From Eukaryota sp. TZLM1-RC (Eukaryota > Metamonada: BaSk clade): a stretch of DNA of 64,000 nt. Within the stretch, counting starts at the first letter, position 1. Each line of letters opens with the position of its first letter. A program made the position numbers and the translations under genes. Positions 10,151-20,700 of this stretch are shown here, in pieces. The notes under the pieces were generated by a model that saw nothing but the letters and a program-made list of their open reading frames with translations, did no database searches and had not been told where the DNA came from. The DNA is taken from the NCBI GenBank assembly GCA_040285825.1, contig JAUPSS010000004.1, forward strand, positions 5,401,658-5,465,657, in the 5' to 3' direction.

Positions 10151-11038
10151 ATGGTGACTTCAGTGACAATGTTGCGTCAACGTCTTTCTTCACACTTCCT
10201 AGATAGTGTTGATCTCACCATTGACCACGAGATGAAATCCTTTTTCGATGCAGAGTCGATACATCTAACAAAACCTTCCATCAACTATGATGTCCCATAC
10301 GATCAACCTCTCACCCAACCTTCTCCATCTTCTGCACCCACATATCACTTTCCACATCTCACATCAGCTATATCTAAAATATCCCCTCCTGTTTTTGTTA
10401 AACTCAATAATACAGCTCCTACTGATGCGTCCTGGTTGTTTGGCTCACTTCAAGTATATGACGCACCTTCAGCAATGGCTTTGATTAAAGCGTCTGATCG
10501 TTGTTGTGAGGTAATGGCTGATCACTCTGTGATTAGTGTCACCAAGTATATTGAGATTCCTTTATTCTCAGAATTTAGGTTGTTTGTCAAGGATGGTTTT
10601 TTATATTGCATTTGTCAACGACATTATCAGTTTTATTTTTCAGAAGTAGTTTCAAAAATTGATCAAATTGAAAACATATTTACAAAGTTTATATCAAATT
10701 ATTTCCCTATTTTAAGTGTTTTCTCTGAGATTTTAGTATTTAATGTTTGCATTGACATCTTAAACGGTCATATTAACTGGTTAAATCCCCGAATTGTGAT
10801 CTTAGATATTGAGCTCATTGATGCAGGATGTCCTAAATTTAGAAATTTGGACCTCTCCGCTCTTTCTCAGAAATCTCCATCAAAACCATCTATGATTATC
10901 AACACAACCGCTGAAGCTTCAATATCGTCATCTGTTGCTGCGTTTCCATCTCTACCTCTAGAAATGCAACAATGTCACAATGAAGAAGAAATGATGGAAA
11001 TCTTGAGATCAATCAAGAAGGAAGAAGGTGAGCACTAG
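10151..11038 (+). CDS. CDC123: CDC123 (D123) family eIF2 assembly chaperone
   Basis: A 295-residue frame from ATG. The family signature is clear: PVFVKLNNTAPTDASWLF (family consensus resembles FPKLNWSAPKDATWI) around residues 79-96, ALIKASDRC after it, and an EFRLFVKDGFLYCICQRHY segment near 150-168, matching the EFRCFV...ISQR block of ATP-grasp CDC123 proteins. In other eukaryotes the protein uses ATP to assemble the eIF2 alpha and gamma subunits in the cytosol. The chain is somewhat shorter than animal or yeast homologues (about 330-360 residues) and ends in a low-complexity, acidic tail. Single exon. The gene lies between the 5S array and retroelement debris. Confidence 0.88.
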   Translation: MVTSVTMLRQRLSSHFLDSVDLTIDHEMKSFFDAESIHLTKPSINYDVPYDQPLTQPSPSSAPTYHFPHLTSAISKISPPVFVKLNNTAPTDASWLFGSLQVYDAPSAMALIKASDRCCEVMADHSVISVTKYIEIPLFSEFRLFVKDGFLYCICQRHYQFYFSEVVSKIDQIENIFTKFISNYFPILSVFSEILVFNVCIDILNGHINWLNPRIVILDIELIDAGCPKFRNLDLSALSQKSPSKPSMIINTTAEASISSSVAAFPSLPLEMQQCHNEEEMMEILRSIKKEEGEH

Positions 11039-11810
11039 AATTGAATTTTTTTTATTATTTATTTATTATTTATTTTTTTTGAATATTATTTGTTTTTATT
11101 TGGTGAATTGATTTTGAAATATGGATTTTCACAATAACCTATTAATTTTTTTGAATTATTTTTGTAATAAAATTAAATAAGTAAGGGGTTATATTATTAC
11201 ATTTGTTTAAAATATTTTATTCATGAGACTAACACATTTAACTGGCTGTCCATTTTCACTTTAATAGTTCATCATAATAAGTTATTATTTTAAAGCTTTG
11301 TTGCTCAGGTAAGATTGCTCCTATTTTAAGAATCACTTCTCCAGACATTTCCCATAAATTTTGCCGCTCATTGTATTATTTGCGAACAAACTTTTTGCCT
11401 TTTTGATTGTTGTTAATCCTGATCTAATTCAAAATCATGTGTTTTTCATCAGCTTCTATGGTATCAATTTTACCAAAACTCCAAATCTTTAATCTTAATC
11501 TTTAATCCAAATCTTTATCAAGCTGTACTTCTTGGTGCACGAAACAAAACGAATGGAGATGAAAGCGGAAACGGAAACAATAAAGAGAGATAACTCATTC
11601 CTAAATATACAAAGTCAACCATCTATGAAATATTAACATTTCAAGCTCTCAAAATGCTCACATCGGCTCATTTCTACAAGAGAACATCGCACAAGGTTGT
11701 ATAGTGGAATGAAATGATGTGAACACCATGGGCAATGACTTAAAGTTACAACAAGTTCAGTTTTGCACATTTTTACCTGGATTTTTTTACCTATATTGGA
11801 TGGAACCTTC
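11039..11810. other. AT-rich intergenic DNA, probably with further retroelement debris
   Basis: Homopolymer-rich sequence with no convincing gene. From about 11530 it may belong to the 3' side of the Ty3 fragment: the motif CTTGGTGCACGAAAC at 11531-11545 resembles the inverse of TTTCGTGCACAAG at 54169-54181, next to another Ty3 integrase fragment. Confidence 0.4.
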
Positions 11811-11814
11811 ATTG

Positions 11815-12258
11815 TATTGTAGGTATTATCAAAGCATCTGCGGTTTCTAAGGCATTGAGTTCTTTTAGAGGGACTAAAATTGTATATCCAGTAAAAGAGT
11901 CTACACAAACTAATAGATATTTATTTCCTTCGTTGTCAGTGTTCAGAGGTCCAATTGTATCGACGTTTAATCTGGCAAATGGACAATCTGCCCATAGAGA
12001 TCCTGTGGAAGGTGTTTTTTATCTTTTAACTGGAGCCGTTTTTTGACAAGTTGGGCAACTTTTGACATGATTTATGAGGTCCTTTCTCATATAAGGGCCA
12101 GTAGAAGTCACATTTGGATAGTTTGTGTAAACTATCGTTTTTGCTGGGGTGGCCGGATTGGACTAAACCATGTATCAATAATAGTGCCTGTTTTCTGAGA
12201 CTCTTTGGAATTAAAATTTTATTTTTATTATTTTTCCAAATTTGGGTATTTTTATCTA
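11815..12258 (-). pseudogene. Ty3-type integrase fragment (zinc finger and start of the core)
   Basis: On the minus strand the reading starts with LIPKSLRKQALLLIH, GHPS and FYWPL, the integrase H2C2 zinc-binding region. After a frameshift it continues HVKSCPTCQK, giving the paired cysteines, then LNVDTIGPL and NKYLLVCVDSFTGYTILVPL, the start of the DDE integrase core with its first aspartate. A TAA and a later TGA interrupt it, and the remaining catalytic residues are not seen. It abuts a LINE fragment at about 12258. Confidence 0.82.
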
Positions 12259-13464
12259 GAATTGCATTTGCAAATATCAAACGAAATTCCCGATGGTCCA
12301 GCAGCTTTACCTTTTGGTAATTTTTTAATTGCAGCAAGAACTTCTGAGGCATTTATTGGATTAGTAGACCAAAATTAACAAATATTGGGTTTTAGACAAA
12401 TGAAATTTTCTTCAGGATGGAGCTTTTTCAATTTTTCAACTGTCTCAAGGGTTGGTTTAGCAATATCAGGGGAAAACAACGACTGCACTCCAGCACCATA
12501 TCTACCTCGAAGACACAATTTCCTTAATTGTTGAACTTTTGGTATTGGATTTTGTTTATAAACAGCATTTTTGTTCACAAACGATTTCTTTTTTGCAAAA
12601 AATTTCCAAAAACTGCTTACATCCCATTCATTTTTCTTCAACTTACTTGTAAATGAACGAAGTTCGATAGACAATGGGATTGAAGAAGCAGGGCTGACTT
12701 CAACAGGAATTTTCACTGGTGGTCTCAGGGTATCTTGTGCTTTACATGATCGACAAAATAGCACTGGTCTACCCTGATTGACTTCACTAATGGCTTTTTG
12801 ACAAAATGGACATGTATTTACATTAAAATTTGAATTATGACTAAAAGAAGAATTTTCACGATTATTAGACAAGTGCAAATTTTCAGACAATAACACTTCA
12901 GAACTTTTAACATTGTGATTAATTGCACGAACTTCCACATTGTTGGACTCAAGAAAACAACTGTTTAGCACGTGGTTAACTGATTCGAATTTTAAAGCAT
13001 TAATTTTGTTTTCTTTACAAGTCCTAGAATTATGACCACTAATACCGCAAATGGAACATTTAGGTCTTGAATTAATTTTTCGAGCAATTAAGTTATTTGA
13101 TTGATTATCTATTGCATTGGAAAAAGAGCAATGTTGTTGAATGGGAGAACGAAATGCAAGATTACTGTTCTGAGGCTTCATAATTGGTTTCAACAAAGAA
13201 AATTTTTGCTGTTGTGCAGGTAATTTGTTTCTCGCAAGAGAATGGATACTACGACGTGGAGTAGCTGAACTGGTTTTTGAGCAATACGTTGATTTTTCAA
13301 AATTTTCAAAAAAATTTTGAAGAAAATTTTCATGAGGGCAAAAATGAAGAGGGAAGAGGGTGTGTAGGAAGAGGGGATGAAAGGGGTCCAGATGGTTCGA
13401 CAATTGAACGGCATGTAATTGATGCGTTGTCGTCCCAGTCATCGGAACTGACATCTTCATCCAT
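12259..13464 (-). pseudogene. LINE 5' part: zinc-knuckle N-terminus and first RT motif
   Basis: A long frame to 12375 encodes a basic protein with a CCHC knuckle (CSICGISGHNSRTC), a second zinc-binding pattern (CPFCQ...CRSC), and the pre-RT segment with AKPTLETVEKLKKLHP, a feature of non-LTR retrotransposon polyproteins. Past a stop, the start of the reverse transcriptase follows (LPKGKAAGPSGISFD, about 12265-12330). The likely start codon is the ATG at 13464 in another frame, which gives an acidic beginning (MDEDVSSDDWDD), so at least one frameshift is present. Everything downstream is replaced by the Ty3 fragment at 12258. Confidence 0.75.
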
Positions 13465-13499
13465 GTTTTAGCTTTACCTTTTTTTACCAAAATTTTAAT

Positions 13500-14975
13500 T
13501 TTATTAAAAACCTATAAATCAACATCTAAAAAATTCATCTCTCCCAGAACAAAAACACAAGATGCAACTCTCTCATAGTGAGATCCAAGAGAAAGCTAAG
13601 CATCAGAAACCATCTTCAACATCCCCTTAAAAATAGAAAACAAAATTTCATTTTGCCAAAACAATCTGTTGAAATTTCTGCCAGTTCTTCTCTTTACAAT
13701 CATTTCAAAATCATCCAAAAAACGTAAAGCAGTTGGTGCAAGTGAACCAAAAAAGGAAAATACAAATGGATACAAATTGTATTTTGCATGCTGTAGACTG
13801 GCCAATTTGGACAAAGGTTCATTGTATTTTTTGAATTTAAAATTTTCAGCATTTGAAAGGGGATTATGAATTTCAGAATTAACTAGCCTTTCATTTGAGG
13901 CATTACAAGGATCAACAGACATTACATCCAATAAAATGAAACTTCCATCTAATCCAGGTAATATAACATCAGCTCTATTATTCTTATGAAAATCATCTTC
14001 AGCATCAAACAGACTTGACAACAGAGGTTCCAAGAAGGATTCAATTCTATGAGATTTACACATACAATATAACTGGTCTCTTACAGCATCATGAACCTTG
14101 CTTCTAAAAGTAATAAAATGTTTACAATTTAACAAATGAGTAATTGTAATTTCTCGAGAACATTTACAAATTAAATTATGAGGTAAATTATCAGGCCAAA
14201 TAAAGGAACGAAATCTCATATTCAGAGTCCAAGCAGAATCAGTTAAGAGAGTACCATAAACTTGGCGAATTGTTGTTACTAAGGCAGAAGAAGTACTGTC
14301 ACACATATCTTGTAAAGGATTTGCAAAAGCGGGATTCTTTTTTCTTGGCCAAGCCAAGTCTAACATCAAAATCTAAGCTTTCAAAAATCTTTGACAATTT
14401 TTGTTGAAGCTTCTTACAGCAAAACTGCAAATTAAAGTGAGATCGGTTTGGAATTTCTTGAATTGATTGGTGAAAACAATTTGGTTCAAATCTGTGGTGG
14501 CAATCTATCAAGTTCACAAGATAACTCATTCGAATATGGACTGCAACTGGGAACTAACAGATGAGAATCTTCAGGAAATCTATGAGAAAATTCATAAATA
14601 AAATTCTTGCATCCACCCAAAAATGCTGATTGACACAAAATGGAATATTTAGTAAATCCAATACCACCCAAACTTGCTGAAGAAAATAGCTGATTTTTCA
14701 ACATTTCTGGTTCTACATCCAATAAATCAGCAAAAAATTCTGTTCTCAATGAATTAAAGGAACGACAAAAATCTAATGCTATTGAAGGAGCACAAGATCT
14801 CAAAATGTGGGCTATTCTCCCAGTGTAGCAAATTTTAAGCATGAAAAATTTAATATGTTTTTCTAGTTCTAAAGAAGAAATTGAATCAAGTTCAATTTTC
14901 GTTTTCTCCAAAATAACTTGTAATTCATTCTGAATTTGAGGCACGTTTTCTAACCAACAACCAACGTGGTACAAT
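13500..14975 (-). pseudogene. LINE family A, C-terminal half with restriction-like endonuclease
   Basis: Three overlapping frames (14974-14486, 14529-14299, 14369-13596) make up the region after the RT. It includes the zinc motif CKCSREITITHLLNC and then the REL-endonuclease pattern: HDAVRD, an EP pair (FLEPLL), RADVI and LLDVMSVD, which correspond to the E...PD...D arrangement of R2/R4/CRE-type elements. The 3' end (13500-13640) is shared with fragments at 42797 and 49563. Frameshifts show it is dead. A different LINE family is joined upstream at about 14975. Confidence 0.85.
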
Positions 14976-15515
14976 GGTTACAAAAAGTGAAGAATCTGAT
15001 GACTAATTCTCACAAACACCTTTTTCCAATAACAATGAGTGAAGATCTTGATTTAAAACAGCCGAGCTGCATATATTTTTATAAAGATCATTTTCATACA
15101 TTCCAATCGTCACACAGTCAATTGTTTCAGTTATGTTCGAAGAGAGTATTTTAAATTTAAAAAATTCTTTTCCGGAGTATTAGCATTCAATGATTGGGGA
15201 GACCATCGACTCCATTTTTCTACTTCAATTTTTGAAATTTCATTATCTAATGCAACAACAGTAGAACTTTGCGTTGTCATTACTAAGTCTTCCCAATCGG
15301 CAAATCTTTCAGGAAACTCAAATATTGCATTTCTGCATCCACCAATAAAAACACATGAAGTAAGAATAGAAGTCTTTGTCCAACCTAAAACCGCCATAAT
15401 GTGGACTAAGATAAGCATGATCAGGAATTCGGAACATTTTACATCCTAGTAATTGTGACTAGACTTTTGCAAGTAATTCATTAAACTTCTGGGTCAAAGG
15501 ATTAGTGATACAGTA
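14976..15515 (-). pseudogene. LINE family B fragment, chimeric junction with family A
   Basis: The minus strand encodes segments matching the family B copy at 57747-60020: a SQLLGCKMF-like stretch, LGWTKTSILTSCVFIGGC, ERFADWEDLVMTTQSS, ICSSAVLNQDLHSLLLEKGV and FVTIVPR. Frameshifts and a stop interrupt it. At about 14975 it passes abruptly into family A sequence, either by nested insertion or template switching. Confidence 0.8.
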
Positions 15516-15604
15516 TATAAAGTTACCTTAAAGATTGTATGACAAAATCTCGAAATTTGTTATTTGTGTGACACCTACAATCTCATATTATTTTAATTTG
15601 ACAG

Positions 15605-16096
15605 ATGTTTGAATCTTTAACATACACTGGTTCTCTCCCTGAACAATATGAACAGCTTCACATTCAGCTTGATACAATGCTTACGGGTGAATCTGATCGC
15701 ATCGCACATTTGAGCAATGCTTCTGCCTTATTAAACCACTTTTTGCAGAACGTCAATTGGGTGGGTTTCTACATTTTGAAACATGATGTGCTCATACTTG
15801 GACCGTTTCAGGGCTTACCTGCTTGTGTGAGAATTCCAAAAGCCACAGGAGTCTGTGGTACTGCTGTTGCAGATCGTTCTGTTCAGCGTATCGCTGATGT
15901 ACATGTGTTCCCTGGTCATATAGCGTGCGACTCTGCCAGTAACAGTGAAATCGTTGTTCCCATCTTTCTCGATGGTGAGATTTATGGCGTACTAGACATT
16001 GATAGTCCTATTTATGGGCGTTTCAGTGAAGAAGATGAACGTGGCTTAGTAGCATTTATTGATATTTTAGCAAAACATTTAAAATATAGTTCATGA
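15605..16096 (+). CDS. Free methionine-(R)-sulfoxide reductase (GAF-domain fRMsr)
   Basis: A complete 163-residue GAF-domain protein. Family signatures: NWVGFYIL, LGPFQGLPACVRIP, GVCGTA, FPGHIACDSASNSEIVVPIF and the closing VLDIDSP. The three conserved cysteines expected of fRMsr are present, in PACVRI, GVCGTA and HIACDS. The enzyme reduces free methionine-R-sulfoxide using thioredoxin-type electron donors, part of oxidative damage repair in the cytosol. It occurs in bacteria and unicellular eukaryotes and is absent from animals. The start codon lies about 90 bp from LINE debris, so its promoter must be short. Ends in TGA. Confidence 0.94.
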   Translation: MFESLTYTGSLPEQYEQLHIQLDTMLTGESDRIAHLSNASALLNHFLQNVNWVGFYILKHDVLILGPFQGLPACVRIPKATGVCGTAVADRSVQRIADVHVFPGHIACDSASNSEIVVPIFLDGEIYGVLDIDSPIYGRFSEEDERGLVAFIDILAKHLKYSS

Positions 16097-16359
16097 AGAT
16101 GTCACTTGTTGTCCAAAGAGTAGCTGAATCTGTTGGTAGAAAGCAATGGTAGCTCTTTTGCTTCCAGTTTTCTCATTTTGTCACAGTGTCTGTTGGACAG
16201 TTCATAAATACATTTAATATTCATTCCATTCATTTCTTTATAGATATGGGTTTACATATATTTTTTAACAATTACATTTATCATTTTCAACATGCTTCTT
16301 TCAAAACATCAATAATCAACTTTCTCAAATTTTAAATCTATCGAAAACTTATCTATAAC

Positions 16360-17440
16360 ATCTTCTTCATAATATTGTTCAGGTGGAAACAACGGGCTAG
16401 AATTTCCGTTGTGCATTCCCTTGAAAACAGAAAATACAATTCTTTTGCCAGAAAATTCAGTCAGAAATTCTTCTTGTTATGTTTTTCTTAATTATAGAGA
16501 AATTGTTTAGAGCATATTTTCTAGTAGTATTGCCCAAGTATGCAAATAAGGAGAATGCAAAAGAACAAAGAAGGTATTGTGGGTGTGAAATGGTATGTAA
16601 ACTATTAATTTTCTTTGCATATTTATTATATTGGCCTTTTCAGCTCTACGTAAAGGTGAATTGAAAAAGAGTGCATGTTTTTCATTTGAGCTATTTAATA
16701 CATCTGTGGACAGACATCAATAATAATCATTGATCCATCTAGATGGAACCAACACAACTTTAGAACTTTCACCAAAAGAAATTCTGTCAGATACCTCAGC
16801 CATATTACAAAACAAATGTTTGAAACAGATTAAATCTTGTAAAACTACTACATACAATATGGTTGATCACGGACTGCATAATGAACTTTTGATTTCAGAG
16901 TAACAAAACGATGGTAATTAGATAAAAAGTAGGAGTGACAGTTTTACCACATTTACTAACTAAACCATAGAGAAATTTATCACGGCAAGTAGATGATCAA
17001 AGACACAAAGAAAATAAAGAAGAAGGACCATTCAGAAACAAGCCATAAGATACAGCGACTTGATCAATTAAACAAGAAGCAGAACTATCACTGACATCAA
17101 GTAACAAATTTGAAAAAGTGGGATTTTTTGTTTGATCATGCCAAGATAACAATATGTAGATATGCTTCAGTATCCAAGTTTTCAAAAATCATTGTTATTT
17201 TTTGGTTGAAGTTCCTTTACGCAATGCATTCTCTCTTGAACTGTGTCAGAAAAGATTGACACAAGGTTTCTGGTGCAATTGTACTAATTGCAATATCAAG
17301 TATATGCAACTTATTTCAAGACGATGCAATAAAGTTCTTTGTACTTTTTCCAGCAACTCCAGCATCACATAATGTGGTTTCATATTTTTGCAAAATCTAC
17401 TGCTGAACACATCGAAGTTCAATGTACAAAGTTAATATCT
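16360..17440 (-). pseudogene. Heavily decayed LINE family A remnant
   Basis: Scattered similarity on the minus strand to the family A C-terminal half: NPTFSNLLLDVSDSSASCL (like NPAFANPLQDMCDSTSSAL at 14300) near 17060-17130, and an FWQK...IFCFQG stretch near 16410-16460 (like FWQNEILFSIFKG). Many stops; boundaries are approximate. It fills most of the gap between the reductase and the dynein 3' end. Confidence 0.55.
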
Positions 17441-17760
17441 AAGTCTCATTAGTGCAAAAGACAAAACTATCTGACGGAGGGCGCTTTGTCTTAATTGTTA
17501 TTTCAATTTTAACACTATGAGAGACAAAGGTCGCATTGTTTGAAAATTCTTTGTATCAAAATCTTTTGTACAATTCAGTATGGTTTAAAACGTCATTATT
17601 CGCAACTAAGTTTGTCAGAACTCATCATTTTTATACATTTACTGAAATATTCATCAAATTTCTGAATAAAAAACTTATTCAGTTTACTATAAATCGATAA
17701 TACAAGAATAAAAAGGTGATGAAAAATTAATTTATTAAAGTACAAAAAATACAAGCAAAT

Positions 17761-20700
17761 CTACAAGAGAATTAAGGCACAACCTCTACTAATCCAGTGA
17801 GATTTATCTTTTTTTGTTGGAATTTCAATAGAAAGTACATAATTAGTAGAATGACCTGTTGTTGATAACACACCTCTCCTCTCAATAGTTTTATAAAGTG
17901 GTGCCAAGTAAGCAAAGTCGTCACCTTTATAATTTTCAACTGGAATGAAATGCACTAAAGGCATCTTTGAGTACAGTACGCCCTCAACAGGTTCGTCCAC
18001 GTAACCAAATGACTTATCTTCTTCCCAAACCCAAGCTCCAGACTCCATGTAAAGACCATCTACAAAAACACCATCCTTGGAAAGGTCGATTTGAGAGGAA
18101 TCAGAGAGAAACTCAAATCTAAATGAAAGAGTATCAATAGGAATTTTGTATTTTCTGGCGTGCAATTGTAATACGGACGTCAAAAATCCTTGAGGAAAAG
18201 AGAAAGTGGCCATATTAAACACTTTGGGCTTTCCATTCCGAACCCAATCTCTGAAAAACTCTACTCTATTATTAAAATCAGTAAACCAAGAATTCAAAGG
18301 TTTGGTAGAAGGGTAAGCAGCATTAGCCCACATTGAGGGGACTTGGTTATTGAGCAATGAAGTAAATACAAGTTCGAGTTCATATGACATAACGACCAAG
18401 CCTTCAATTGCTTTACCTAAATCTTCCAAGCTGCTCTTCACCACTCTAACAACAGAATTATACTTGATAACTTCATGGTTGAGAGTGTTGGAAAGAGCGG
18501 AAATGATTCCATCTGGTCCCTTTGCAAATAATGACGGCTCAGCTTCGTCAAGATTAATTTCCTCAGGCAAACTTTTTAACAATTTCAAAGCTAACTGAGA
18601 GACAAGTTCTTCAGCTGTTTGTCCCCCTCCCGAAGCCCCAGATCTTGGTTGTAGGCCAATAACGGTGGATAACAATTGTTTTGCTTCAGAAATGTAGAGA
18701 GAAATACTTGCATTTGGATGAAGACCAAATATTTCAGGGGAATCAACCTCTGGAAGACCAAATGCGTACTCTTTTAATTCTTCAATGGATTCAGCTTCAG
18801 GGGAATAATAAGTTGGTAAATCATAGAACAAATAACCTTTTTCAAGAATTTCAGGTGTGTAAAATTTGTTCAAAATAGTGCTCAATGCTCTTTTGTCTTG
18901 ACCATCTGTGAAGCGTCCTCCATACGCGATATCACCGGTTAGATACCTCAATGCCTCCCAAGGGATTTCGTCTTGCTCAGCCAAAAACATATTCAAGGTT
19001 GATAAACTAATCGCAAAATCTGAATCAGAAATGGCATACGGAATGTTAAACGCTGTCGGTCCCCAAGATTTTCGTTGTTGGATTAATGCATGAAAAAAGG
19101 CAAGGCCAAAAGATAACCGTCTGAATGGTAATAATTTAGGATGGGAGTTAAAATCTTGTTCATTAAATTGATTCAGAGTCCTGATTAAGTTTGCCTTTAA
19201 ACCTTTGGGAGGCTCATTCGTCAGCTTTATACTATTTTGGAGAACAGTTACTGGAAAGTTCTTTGATGGCATTGATGATAACCATAGCCTGAAATCAGGA
19301 TGAACTTGCCCTGTAGAGAGGGAAAGTACAATTCGTTCCAAGCAAGGCATCCAAGATTCAGCCAAGTGACAATTAGACAGATACACCCAGTCACCAGACT
19401 TTCTCGCATCTTGAATGTACATTTCAGCTATTGGACCTTGGTTTTGGCCAAGAGATCTAGTGTGTAACCTATCAGAATAGCCTCTTTCTTCAGCAAATTT
19501 CAACAATGTTTCAGTGGGATCTGCCCCTACTGATAAAATGAAAACAATAGGTGTAGAAGGTGAGGAATCATTGAAGACTGTAGGTAGATCAAAAGGAAGT
19601 GCTGAGGTGTATTTTTGACCTAGTGACTTGGAAACATATTGACTGAGAGCGAATATAGTTTGTTTCTGCTTAAATATTTGGACAAACATTAAAAACTGGA
19701 AATTGCTAGACTTTTCATTCCAAGGACTGGGTAGTTCATAATCCAAAGACTCCTGTTGACTCCACTCCTGCCACGTGTCACTTTGATTGATGACGTCATC
19801 AACAATACCGTCAAAAGAAGTCAATTGACCCATATAATTAATCAATTCCCATTCACGATCACCTATCCACGAAGGACGGTTGTCGGGAAGATCTAGATCC
19901 AAAGTGGTCGGTCCTTTTAAAAAGAAATTCCAATCTTCTTCAGAGATTAACTTGGAATTGCGCTCAATTGAAGAAGCAATTAGGAATGCAAAAACCAATT
20001 TGTCTTTTTCGAAAATACCTCGACAAACGTTTTCAAAGGTCAACTCAGTGACCCCATCAATCAAAAATTTGAGCCTTTCCTCCAAATTTTCAGATTGTTG
20101 GGCATTTTTTAGCACATTTTGGAATAAATTACTGAAATAAGACAATGAAAACTGGTACATTGAGTCAATCAAAGCCAAATCAGTAATTACAAAGTAAAGA
20201 ATACTACCCCTTGTGGCCATTGGTCTAAATGATTCTCTGGCCTTGTTAATCTTGGCCTCAGTAACTTCACTTTCTCCCACTCGTTGTGATATCACCGATG
20301 ACGTGACTTTTGATTGATTAAGGGTATTGATGAGCCCATCATCATCAAGAACATTGTCGGTTGTATTAATTAAGTGTAATATTTGATCTTCAAAATCTTT
20401 GAGTTGTTTCCTATCACTGGCCATTGAAAGAATCAAATGATCTCTATCTGCCTCAAGTGAAGGTTTTTCAGATTTCACCACATCACCCAACAGCTGGTTT
20501 TCTAATCCCAATCTGGTAACAGTAAAGTTTAGGATTGTGACTGAAATACAGACTTCTGGTAGGTAATGAGGATTGGGAAGTTTGGTGGTAATATAGAGTC
20601 TAAAGTTTGAATCATATTGAACATCAGAATCCCCAATTCTAATCATATCTTGACCTTGAACTTTGAATATTTTCTTCTTCAGAATAGGCTCCAATGCCGG

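Noticed and set aside
11633-11908. 91-residue minus-strand protein
   Set aside because: It overlaps the integrase core in a wrong frame and reads through low-information sequence. I see no family and treat it as debris.
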